The notes under the pieces are model-generated. The model saw only the letters and a program-made list of their open reading frames with translations. It ran no database searches and was not told where the DNA came from. The translations under genes were made by a program, and so were the position numbers. Shown one piece after another: positions 10,427 through 21,654 of a DNA stretch of 64,000 nucleotides (position 1 is the stretch's first letter; every line of letters begins with the position of its first letter). Source of the DNA: Guadua angustifolia (Eukaryota; Streptophyta; Magnoliopsida; Poales; Poaceae); NCBI GenBank assembly GCA_036346375.1, contig CM070505.1:52636626-52700625 (forward strand). Direction: 5' to 3'.

Positions 10427-13400
10427 CTTTCTCGTTCAGCCCACGTCGCCGGCACCCATGACCTCCGATTCGATCCGAGCGCACGATCGCCCACGTCACC
10501 CCAGTGCATAGCGCCTTTGCTGCGTATAAATGCTGTAGGCCGATTTTTTACGTTTTTCTTGGTTCTTCTTGACCGCCGCCACCCCCAAACCCTAGTAGAC
10601 CTCCCATGACCTCTCCCCACGTCCTCACCTCAGATCAACTCACCCAAACCTAAAATCCATCCCTTATCCTCCAAGCAGCGCCCTTGCCGCCGTATTGAAC
10701 TTTGAGTAGCGTCCCTGTCAACTCGTTGACTCTTTTCAAGATCCGTCTTCGCCACAGCGTGCTCTATGGTACCCTCTATCTCACATCCAAATTTGGTGCG
10801 ATTTCATCCACGGAATCAAAAGTTACGGCCGCCCAAAGATCAAATCTTGCGGAGCCGTTCTCCCTCGTTTTTGCGAGTTTAACCGTGAAAGTTTTATGGT
10901 AGGCTCCTCTTGATGTCCCTACGGTGCTCACCCTAACTCATGGTTTTTCAGGAGGATTTGTGCAAAAAATCAATCTTCCCGATCGATTTGCGTTCTGGAT
11001 GGCTGAAACTTCGTCGCGTTCCCGTTGATCCAGAAGGTAAATCTCAGATCCGTTTGTGTCATATTGTGCCAAATGATCCCAGATAGCTCTTTGTAAAATT
11101 TGGTTAGGTTTCATGCAGTACTTTAATAGTTATGATCGTTTGATCTATTAGCTCCGAGGCGTTCATCGGCGGTTTGTGATCAATCCGGTGGGTCGCCGCC
11201 AAATCCGCCTATATTGTTGAGTTCGTCTCGTCGCGTTCTCGTGATGGACACTTCCTTGCTGTTGCATCCTTCAAAATTTTTTTTATTAGTTGGCGCGCCA
11301 GCCTTTAAATGCGCGTAGCGTCATCTTTGCCGCCAACCATCTTGGATTAGTCGTGACCATGTCACCCTGTCCGGTGGGTCCATACCCTACTGTTTTGGCC
11401 ATCCTTGAGTTCATTTGATCTCGGTTGCCGTCAAAGCCATAATCTAGTATCTACCGTCGTCTTTCGGTTTAGTCCTTTGCATCGGTTCGCGTTTTGGTTC
11501 GCCATCCTTGATAAGCTTTAATGCAGAGCCAACCCTACTTGTTCTACCTGTGCCAAGTGTATCCAACCTTGAATCGCCGCTCTAACCCTAACTTGACCTT
11601 TGGTCCAATTTGTCTGTTGACGTTGCGTCACGACATGTGTACCTCGCGGATCGCAAATCAAATATGAGCCATGTCATGACCTCGCTGCCCTACCATTGTA
11701 CGATGGTATACCTTGTAATCTCATAGGTGTTACATTAGCGCTTCATATTCATCGTTAACGTCCGCCGTTAACGTTCCACCGTTAACGCTTTGCTTTCATC
11801 GTATCGATGTCATCGCATGGGTGCATGCAAGTGAAAGCCCTAATGTGATGTCCTTACCTTTTCTACTGCCTTATTGTGATCTAGCCCATCACGTTGAGTT
11901 CAGCCTCGTATTCCTGTCATAACCGCCTCATCGTTGTCGAGTTCTGTCCCCGATGTAAGACCATAGTGGATATCGATCCCATCCGTCCTTGTCTTATCCT
12001 TGAAAATCTAATCCGCCATTAACCTAGAATTCATTCGTGGTCTTGGTCGATAGACCATTAGCCACATGTCATATTCTTGTGCCAGACCTAGTCTATCAGT
12101 CTATCTTCCTTTTGGTTGGTATGCTGGATTCGATCAACGAAGTCAACCTCAAGCATCTGCTTAGTTCATGGCGAACTAACGTAACCCGTGGACCCGGTCT
12201 ATAGATTTAGAGTCCATATGACATCGGCTATCAATCAAGATAATAACCCGGAAGAAATATTCTTGGGATATTATTCCTTCTTTCACGATTATTAATCTTT
12301 CTCTTGGTGTATTTTCAAAAGCCGTTCTCTTTGTCTAATCATCGACCTAATCCCTTCAAGTTCCTAATTTCATCTAAGCGTTGTGCCCAATGCTACTCGT
12401 TCTTAATTTGGAGTTTACTTGATTTACCTTTTGAGTTTTGTTGTATTTGTGTTTGTTTATCGTTAGGCGTTCTAGGAAGTCGCTCGAAGGAGTGAGAATC
12501 AAGCAAGCGGAGATTGAAGATCGAGGATCAAGGATCGAAGATAAAGAGTAAAGAATAATAAAAATTGCAAGGGCAGGCAAGTTGTGCTTTGACCATATTG
12601 ATCCCATTTTTAAAATTATTTCGTTTGAAATTATTGCATGCTAGTTTGAAATAAACTGATTTCAATTAATCACGGGATTAGATAATCAACCTACTCGTTA
12701 TTGCCACCTTGTCTCTATTATTTGTATGCCATGATTCATTTGTCACCCTAGATTGTGGGTTAATAGTTGGACATTAATAATTTGCCAACATGGGTTAATT
12801 AGGCAGTATGTAGTGTGCTTAGCCACCTTACGTAGATTTGTCATGATTTTGGAAAATTAAAGTTAATATTGACTTAATGAGATATGGAGCGTGTTTTTGA
12901 GAATGTGACATGTGTTATTGAGTTGATGATGGCGTGGTGCAAGGTAAAGGCTGGGGTGGGAAAGTGATTTAGCTGAGCAAGTGGCAAGATTGTTTCGATT
13001 GGGCCAGAGTGGCAATTGGTGGTCGCATTTGGTTTAGATTGTTTCGGTTGGGCCAAGAGTGGCAATTAGTGATCGCATTTGGTATTATGACATGTTGATG
13101 TGATAAACTTTTGGTTAGTCTTGCCTCGGTCAACTAAGGACTTAACCTTGCGAGCCTTTGACTGAGTCTTTCATACAACCACAAGTTAGGAATGGGATGG
13201 ACCTAGGTGAGTAAAGCGTGAAATCTATTCTTTGGTGCTGTCGTGGTGGTGTGGGGCCGGAGGAAGCGGGTGAGAACTCACATGGCGCAAGAGGGGGCCT
13301 GGGTGTAGTAACCAGTCCCTCGGTGTTGAAACCTTAAGCGATCTTGGGTTTAGAAGCGGATCTTTGGAAAGGCTTTGTTATGATCGCTCATTCGCATACT

Positions 13401-14140
13401 CTTGTATGGCGATTCACGGTGACGTGGTGAGTTGATTATATCTTGTGGGTAAAGTGTATAACCTCTGCGAGTGTACAACCTATTGAATAGCCGTGCTCAC
13501 GGTATTGAGCATTGCTCGGGGATTCTGATCAAGGGTTAGATTTTGATAAAAGTGAGGTTGGGAATGTGGATAATGTGATGTGGAACTTGGTTAAGGATGA
13601 AATGCTTCACTTGAGAATGTTTGAAAGTTATTATTGGTATTACTTGTTTCTTTGCTTTTCTATCTACTACGATTATTTGTGAAAAGCGCTTTATTGCAAA
13701 GAACCATTCACCATTCCTTTGGAATAAGCCATGCATGTAGTAATAGAGCGCATTACATGCATGACTAGTTGAAATGCGGTTGTGTACTCACCCTTGCTTT
13801 AACAAAACATCACCGGTTGAGAAGTCTTTGTCTTCAAAAGGAGAAGTTCTACAAGACAAGCGATTATCTAGAGTCGAACCTGTCGGATGCATGGTATATT
13901 GAAGGGTTCACCAAGCGTTCTTCGTTCATTGCTACTTATTTGAAGTTGAAGCCGTCAAGGCCTCACATGTGTAAGTTGACCTTAAGGTCGTTCAATAGTT
14001 TATATTTTATAATTGTGTTACTTTTATTATTCATTTGTGTATGATTGTGATATTCATCTATGTTGAGGCTGTGTGCACTAAGCGTGATCTGGACTAGTGC
14101 GAGAATATCTGAGAGGTCGGGATTTGCACATTCGGGTCGA
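10427..14140 (+). repeat. Element A 5' LTR, second part
   Basis: Continues the LTR interrupted at 1477 and parallels 17980-21649 throughout. Shared blocks include CGTTAACGTTCCACCGTTAACG, CTATCAATCAAGATAATAAC and GTGGGTAAAGTGTATAACC. A TATAAATGC box near 10525, downstream of a GC-rich stretch, is a plausible LTR promoter and matches TATAAATGCC at about 18091. The LTR ends GGGTCGAAGCGGATG. Short ORFs inside, for example 12304-12607 and 13769-14044, recur in the other copies only as LTR sequence and are not genes. Confidence 0.8.
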
Positions 14141-14148
14141 AGCGGATG

Positions 14149-14160
14149 TGATATCGAGCC
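14149..14160 (+). promoter_or_regulatory. Element A primer-binding site
   Basis: TGATATCGAGCC follows the LTR end. It is a decayed form of the tRNA-iMet type site and is homologous to the site in element D (read on the other strand) and to 31061-31070 in fragment C. Confidence 0.7.
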
Positions 14161-14867
14161 ATCTTGTTGTAGGTCTTGACCCTAGATAGATTGGCCGTTC
14201 TTTAGGAACTTCAAAATTATTTTCTAAAAGAAAATTTTAACTTGAAAAAATGATAAGTTCTTGACTTGTCTTATTCTTCTATTCTTTTCTCCTTCTGAAA
14301 ATCTCAATCTTTCCGTTGTTTTAAATGAAGATCTTATCGAGTTATTCCAAATAGCTATCGTTGTTTCATACTTAAGGAGAAAGTTAATGTGTTGCCAATC
14401 TGAAGGTCGTGAAGACGAGAATCGTCGAACTCAAGAAAAGTGGATCAATGAAGTGTTCGAAGCTAGAAGAACTAGTGCTTTAAGTGGCAGTTGAGACTCA
14501 TGTGTGTGAGTCGCGTCTGTCTAAGATAAGTGTTACCCTCTTATATGGTAGATTATTGTGTGTTTAGGTTAATTTGGTTTTCCTTGTTTCTTTGAGTGTG
14601 CGTTATGCGTTGCGAGCTTTTAGGCTTGGATAAGCAACCATACCAAGTTATTAATAATGTTTGTATAAGTTTTTGGGTTAAACTGTTCCCTGCACTAGGA
14701 TTCATGAACCTCATCTATGCTATTCCTCTTACCTAAACCACAGGTGGTCAGCGGTTGGAAAGGATCGACGGCGATGACTCAAGGCGATTCACGTTAGTTC
14801 GATTGCTACTCTGGTGTTAGTGCTAAAGAGATAGTGACCGGCCGATAGTCCTTTTGCCAACCGTGAC
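14161..14867. other. Element A 5' leader
   Basis: Non-coding leader between primer-binding site and gag. It is almost the same as 31071-31760 in fragment C. The open frame at 14261-14494 has no family motif. Confidence 0.6.
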
Positions 14868-15830
14868 AATTCAAAACTTGGATCGAGTTGTTCACCGCTT
14901 AGACTACCTTATCACGGAACAATGATGCAATGATGAATGCTATCGGTGCCAACATCAATCCCTCCCCAGCGAAATCGCAACCTCCTGTTCACGATCAAAG
15001 ATTACCTTGTTCATGAAGACCAAACCGCCCACGTTTGATGGATCGACCACTCTCGAAATGTAGAAATTTGGCCGCATGATAGAAGAAAAGCGGCTTTGGT
15101 GCAATGTGAAGATAAAGAAAAGTTCCTCGCTACTTGCGGTTAGAAGGAAATGCATTAGTGCGGTGGAAGAGTTTCTCGCCACCTCTGGGGATGAACATAC
15201 CATCACTTGGTTAGAGTTTACCACCGCCGTCGGCTCTTCCGTCATCGAGAAGATAGTGAAACCCGATGAACAAGGAAGAATGGTATCTCCACACTCGATA
15301 CCATACCGGGATATTGTTCTTGAAGTGTTGTCAACCAAACCAATCGAGAAGGCGTACATGCATCCGTTGTGGCGAAATAGGACACTGCTGGCGATGATCA
15401 TGCAATCAACTATTCGGTGTGAAGGAAGTCATTTACGGAGAATGTCCTATAAACAACATCACCGCTATCTTTGTGAAGGCCAAGATCATTGTCGACTTCA
15501 CATCCCTGGATCAATAGTGACCATTGTGACTCGGCATCGCGATAGAATTTTTGCGATCATTGCTCAAGAGTTAGCGAAAAGAAGGATTGACATCCGTACT
15601 TGCTATGCCACGTGAAGAAAGCGAAGAAGAAACATGTCAACCCTATCAGTCTACCTTAGGGAAATCGGTGAGACTTGGTCACCACAGGCTGTTTCTTGTG
15701 TGATAGCGAGGACAGCGGGCTAGAATGCCCCTGCAACCCGACCACGATGACCAAAACATTTATGTTACAAGCTGTGGTGAGATAGGTTATTTTGTTAAGG
15801 AATGCCCACAGAAAGATCAAACAATTTAAA
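14868..15830 (+). pseudogene. Element A gag remnant
   Basis: Encodes the structural gag protein of the gypsy element. Recognisable pieces are MKTKPPTFDGSTT (about 15012), an IIEEK/LVQCEDKE-type capsid segment, and EHTITWLEFTTA (15190-15225). A CCHC zinc knuckle follows (CYK, one-base indel, CGEIGYFVKECP) at about 15764-15808. Frameshifts occur near 15060, 15110, 15230 and 15630, so it is not translatable. It matches 31755-32361 in fragment C but not the gag of elements D or E. No protease, reverse transcriptase or integrase follows it. Confidence 0.75.
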
Positions 15831-17356
15831 AGCCATGATCAGTCCAGAAATTTCTTTGGTTAAGTTTATAACCCCAAGAGTGAGTGATAAGACTACGGGT
15901 GCAACTTGCTCAAGAAGTCAATTGAAACAAGAAGAGTTGGTTAGCAAGACCCTTTTTCTTAGAGATGAGCATAAGAATTGGAGGACAACCAGAAGTGTCG
16001 AGCTCGTCAAGAAGGACCACCACAATAGCGAATAAGAAGTGCCCTCAACAACTTAATAGTCATCTTTGTTAGGACTTTGCAGAGACACTCTCTCACATGC
16101 TTCACCTTGATGGTCAGAGTTTTCAAAATACCAACCCGGTGAAAAGTCCGCAAGGAAGAAGCTTATTGTCTAGAAATTGCTTGCTTATGCTTGACGGGAC
16201 ATCTTGCTAATAGCGCTCTCGGAAGAAAGTGATCCCTGCGGATCGCATCAATCTCAGCTCTACCCCTACCAAGATTAAGGCTATGTCAAGAAGCCAACGG
16301 ATGTCGGTCAAGCGTTGCCGGATGCAATGAGCAGGATATTTTGCCAATAGTTGTCCCGGGGAAAAAAAGGTGTTATACCTATCCACTTAAACCTTAGTCC
16401 TCCACCTCTCAGAGACACTTGCGCGAGAAAGTGAATTGTGAAGCGATTCAAGATGAAGCCATGCATGAAGTGCGATATGAAATCTTGATGGTTAATTTGT
16501 CCATCGTTAAGACCAAGTTTTAATAAAGCTTATCATATTGAAATCAATGCTCGAGATGTTTATGCACGAGTTAAATTAGTTACCCATGTGCAAGCGGTTT
16601 GGGTCCATGGCGAGAGATGTAATCGAGTTAAGAGGAGCTAGAGTGTTCTGAGATAAAGTTGTGATCGGTTAACTTTAGTTTGTTGGAACACGAATTTGTC
16701 TATTCCATTATGGTTGAGTCAAGAAGGTGGATCGCCATCACATCGAAGGAATAGTTGTTGTGTATGTTTAATAACTACACAAGATAATTATCTTCTGAAG
16801 AATTACTCTAGCTACTGCATGGTGTATGCTGCAAACTAATACCATTACATCAGTAATAGTTGAAGCTTGAGTCAATGTGAAGGAATACTCGGTTGAAATA
16901 GAGTTCAAGCCAATACGCGAGAGTCAAGCCGACAAAGATAGTGCAAGACAATAGGAATCTTTGTTCAAGTCTCGTTCAGGCAATGAATTTCAAGTAAGTT
17001 TAGGTAAATCGGATCAGCTTGTTGGGTTCTGAGAAGCGAAAATCCAGTATCAACGAGCAAAAGCAAGGATGCTTGTCAGTGGAGTTTCCAAGAGATGTCA
17101 GCATAGGCGGGTAATGTCTTTCAAGAATCTCAGCAGAAGAAGTGCCTTCTAGTGTCGAAAATCAGACCCTATAAGTCGGTTGAATTGCAAAAGGATTTTA
17201 TTCTGAAAAGCGACTTGCAAATTTTGGATGTTATCAAGCATTGGCTCGAAGTAACCTTGCCTAGTGTCGGTTGCATGGAAGTTTGAGAAGTCCCAAGAGT
17301 TGAGTTCCTGACCTATTTCTATAGTGAGTCTTGAATCTCGAGGGCGAGATTCTGTT
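15831..17356. other. Element A internal region without recognisable pol
   Basis: About 1.5 kb between the gag zinc knuckle and the polypurine tract. I found no reverse transcriptase, RNase H or integrase motif in any frame. Either pol is deleted or too decayed to read by eye. GAATCTCGAGGGCGAGATTC just before the end is the usual pre-PPT sequence of this lineage; GAATCTCGGTCGAGATTC occurs at the same place in elements D and E. Confidence 0.55.
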
Positions 17357-17364
17357 AAGGGAGG
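17357..17364 (+). promoter_or_regulatory. Element A polypurine tract
   Basis: AAGGGAGG lies directly before the 3' LTR start TGTAACATCCC at 17367. It is the expected second-strand primer site. Confidence 0.75.
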
Positions 17365-17366
17365 TT

Positions 17367-20300
17367 TGTAACATCCCAAAATTTGGGTTTTCAAAAATAT
17401 TTTGTGAAGTTTAGCTCCCCAAAAATTAGCGATAATTTTCGCATAATTAAAAGCAATTTGGAATTTTCTAAAGTCAAAGTAATTTAGATTGACTAATATA
17501 AACCTCAATTAAATTAAATTCAGTTTTATTTGGGTTCCTTGTGCTTCTAGGATTTTCTTTGTATTTTTTTAGAATTGTTGGAATTTATTTGGAATTATTT
17601 GGATTAATTTAAACCAAGCCTTTTACTTAAAGTAATTAAATATTTCAAAAGAAAATAAAGTTCTACTGAAAACATTTTATTTGGGTTCCAAAATGTCCCA
17701 AAATATTTTCTAGAATTTTTTAGAATTTTTCTGGTATTTTTATTGCCTCAAATGAATTAATTTGAATTAAGTCCTTTATGGAATTAATTAAAAATTTGGA
17801 AAAAATTTATATAAAGTTTTGTTGAAAATATTTTATTTGAGTTCAAAATGTCTCAAAATATTTTATAGAATTTTCTGAAATTTTCCTGATAATGTTTCTA
17901 TTTTTCTTGAATTAAATGAATTTCTACAACTAATTTAATTCGGATTCTGTTTTCCACGTGTCTCCTTCTCGCGCTGCCACATGTCGCCTTCTCGTTCAGC
18001 CACGTCGCCGAGCCGCCACAGCTCTTCGATTCCGATCCGACGCGCCAGAATGCGCCACGTCACCCCAATGCGCAGCGCGCCAACTGCTCGTATAAATGCC
18101 TGTGAGGCCGGTTTTGCGTTTTTCTTGGTTCTTCTTGACCTAGCCGCCACCCCAAACCCTAGTAGACCTCCATGACCTCTCCCACGTCCTCACCTCAGAT
18201 CAACTCACCCAAACCCTAGAAATCCATCCCTCATCCTCGAAAGCCGCCGCATGCGTCGGCCGAACTTTGAGGCGCGTCCCCCGTCAACTCATCGACACTT
18301 TTCAAGATCCGTCTTCGTCACGGCGTGCTCTATGGTACCCTCTGTCTTCCATCCAAATTTGGTGTGATTTCATCCAAGGAATAAAAAGTTATGGCCCAAA
18401 GATCAAATCTTGCTGAGCCTGTTCTCCCTCATTTTTGCGAGTTTAACCGTGAAATTTTTATGGTAGGCTCCTCTTGATGTCCCTACATGGTGCTCACCCT
18501 AACTCATGGTTTTCCAGCAGGATTTGTGCAGAAAAATCAATCTTCCCAATCGATTGCGTTGCGGACGGCTGAAACTTCGTCGCGTTCCCGTTGATCAAAA
18601 GGTAAAACTCAGATCCGTTCCGTCATATTGTGCCAAATGATCCCAGGTAGCTCTCTGTAAAATTTGGTTAGGTTTCATGCGGTACTTTAATAGTTATGAC
18701 CGTTTGATCTATTAGCTCGAGGCCGTTCATCGGCGGTTTGTGATCAATCCGTGGGTTGCCGCCAAATCCGCCTATATTGTTGAGTTAGGTCTCGTCGCGT
18801 TCTACGTGATGGACACTTCCCTTTGCTGTTGCATCCTTCAAAAATTTTTTATTAGTTTGGCGCCTTTTTGCCATCGCCCGTAGCGTCGTCTCTTTTGCCG
18901 CCAACCATCTTGGATTGTCGTGACCATGTCACCCTGTCCGGTGAGTCCATACCCTACTGTTTTGGCCATCCTTGGAGTTCATTTGATCTCGGTTGCCGTC
19001 AAAGCCATAATCTAGTATCTACCGTCGTCTTCGGTTTAGTCCTTTGCATCGGTTCGCGTTTGGTTCGCCATCCTTGATAAGCTTTAATCGCGAGCCAACC
19101 CTACTGTTCTACCTGTGCCAAGTGTATCCAACCTTGAGATAAACCCGCTCTAACCCTAACTTGACCTTTGGTCCAATTTGTCGTTGACGTTGCGTCGCGA
19201 CATGTGTACCCGCCGGATCCAAATCAAATATGAGCCATGTCATGACCTCGCTGCCCTACCATTGTGCGATGGTGCGCCACCTTGTAATCTCATCGTGTTA
19301 CATTAGCGCTTCATATTCATCGTTAACGTCGCCGTTAACGTTCCACCGTTAACGCTTTGCTTTCATCATATCGATGTCGCCAGCATGGGTGCATGCAAGT
19401 GAAAGCCCTAATGTGATGTCCTTACCTTTTCTTGCCTTATTGTGATCTAGCCCATCACGTTGAGTTCAGCCTCGTATTCTGTCATAAGCCTCATCGTTGT
19501 CGAGTTACGTCCCCGATGTAAGACCATAGTGGATGTCGATCCCATCGAGTCCTTGTCTTATCCTTGAAAATCTAATCCGCCATTAACCTAGAATTCATTA
19601 CGTGGTCTTGGTCGATAGACCATTAGCCACATGTCATATTCTTGTGCGAGACCTAGTCTATCGGTCTATCTTCCTTTTGGTTGGTGTGCCGTTCGATCAA
19701 CGAGTTAACCTCAAGCATCGCTTAGTTCATGGCGAACTAACGTAACCGTGGACCGGTCTATAGATTTAGAGTCCATATGACATCGGCTATCAATCAAGAT
19801 AATAACCCGGAAGAAATATTCTTGGGATATTATTCCTTCTTTCCACGATTATTAATCTTTCTCTTGATGTATTTTCCAAAGCCGTTCTCTTTTGTCTAAT
19901 CATCGACCTAATCCTTCAAGTTCCTAATTTCATCTAAGCCGTTGTGCCCAATGCTACTCGTTCTTAATTTGGAGTTTACTTGATTTGCCTTTTGAGTTTT
20001 GTTGTATTTGTGTTTGTTTATCGTTAGGCGTTCTGGGAAGTACGCTCGAAGGGTGAGAATCAAGCAAGCGGAGATTGAAGATCGAGGATCAAGGATCGAA
20101 GATAAAGAGTAAAGAATAATAAAAATTGCAAGGGCCGGAGCAAGTTGTGCTTTGACCATATTGATCCCATTTTTAAAATTATTTCGTTTGAAATTATTGC
20201 ATGCTAGTTTGAAATAAGCTGATTTCAATTAATCGGGATTAGATAATCAACCTACTTGTTATTGCCACCTTGTCTCTATTATTTGTATGCCATGATTCAT

Positions 20301-21649
20301 TTGTCACCCTAGATTGTGGGTTAATAGTTGGACATTAATAATTTGCCAACATGGGTTAATTAGGCCGTATGTAGTGTGCTTAGCCACCTTACGTAGATTT
20401 GTCATGATTTTGGAAAATTAAAGTTAATATTGACTTAATGAGATATGGAGCGTGTTTTTGAGAATGTGACATGTGTTATTGAGTTGATGATGTACGTGGT
20501 GCAAGGTAAAGGGCTGGGGTGGGAAAGTGATTTAGGTAGGGCAAGTGGCAAGATTGTTTCGATGGGCCAAGAGTGGCAATTAGGCGGTCGCATTTGGTAT
20601 TATGACATGTTGATGTGATAAACTTTTGGTTAGTCTTGCCTCGGTCAACTAAGGACTTAACCTTGCGAGCCTTTGACTGAGTCTTTCATACAACCACAAG
20701 TTCAGGAATGGGATGGACCTAGGTGAGTAAGCTGTGAAATCTATTCTTTGAGTCTTGTCGTGGTGGTGTGGGGCAGGAGGCGGGTGAGAACTCACATGGC
20801 GCAGAGGGCCACAGGTGTGTGTAACATCCCTCGGTGTTGAAACCTTAGCGAGCGATCTTGGGTTTAGGCGGATCTTTGGAAGGCTTTGTTATGATCGCTC
20901 ATTCATACTCTTGTATGGCGATTCACGGTGACGTGGTGAGTTGATTATATCTTGTGGGTAAAGTGTATAACCTCTGCGAGTGTACAACCTATTGAATAGC
21001 CGTGCTCACGGTATTGAGCATTGCTCGGGATTACTGATCAAGGGTTAGATTTTGATAAAAATGAGGTTGGGAATGTGGATAATGTGATGTGGAACTTGGT
21101 TAAGGATGGAAATGCTTCACTTGAGAATGTTTGCGAAAGTTATTATTGGTATTACTTGTTTCTTGTTTTTCTATCTACTACGATTATTTGTGAAAACGCT
21201 TTATTGCAAAAGAACCATTTCGGCCATTCCTTTGGAATAAGCCATGCATGTAGTAATAGAGCGCATTACATGCATGACTTGTTGAGTGCGGTTGTGTACT
21301 CACCCTTGCTTTAACAAAACATCACTAGTTGAGGAGAAGTCTTTGTCTTCAAAAAGGAGGATTCTGCAAGGCGATTATCTATGGTCGAACCTGTCGGATG
21401 CACTGTGGTATATTGAAGGGGTTCACAGGCGTTCTTCGTTCATTGCTACTTATTTGAAGTTAAGCCGTCAAGGCCTCACATGTGTAAGGTTGACCTTAAG
21501 GTCGTTCAATAGTTTATATTTTATAATTGTGTTACTTTTATTATTCCGCTGTGTATGATTGTGATATTCATCTATGTTGAGGCTGTGTGCATTAGCGTGA
21601 TCTGGACTAGTGCGAGAATACTGAGAGTCGGCTTTGCACATTGGTCGAA
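17367..21649 (+). repeat. Element A 3' LTR
   Basis: Complete 4.28-kb LTR from TGTAACATCCC to GGTCGAA, followed by GAGCT, which equals the five bases before the 5' LTR. It is colinear with 876-1477 plus 10427-14140, with scattered substitutions and small indels. The ORFs inside are LTR shadows. Confidence 0.8.
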
Positions 21650-21654
21650 GAGCT

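Larger units (their letters stand above)
876..21649 (+). mobile_element. Ty3/gypsy element A (gag only), 5' LTR split by element D
   Basis: Its order is 5' LTR (876-1477 and 10427-14140), primer-binding site, gag remnant, about 1.5 kb without recognisable pol, polypurine tract and 3' LTR (17367-21649). The two LTRs come to about 4,316 and 4,283 bp once element D is removed, a strong internal check. GAGCT flanks both ends (871-875 and 21650-21654). The 5' terminal TG is eroded (TAAACATCCC for TGTAACATCCC). With only 3.2 kb of internal DNA and no reverse transcriptase or integrase seen, it was non-autonomous or deleted. Confidence 0.75.

Noticed and set aside
12304..12607. Recurring 63-142 codon frames (12304-12607, 19908-20228, 29079-29556)
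   Set aside because: They are the same LTR segment in different copies, with frame and stops not conserved. There is no domain.
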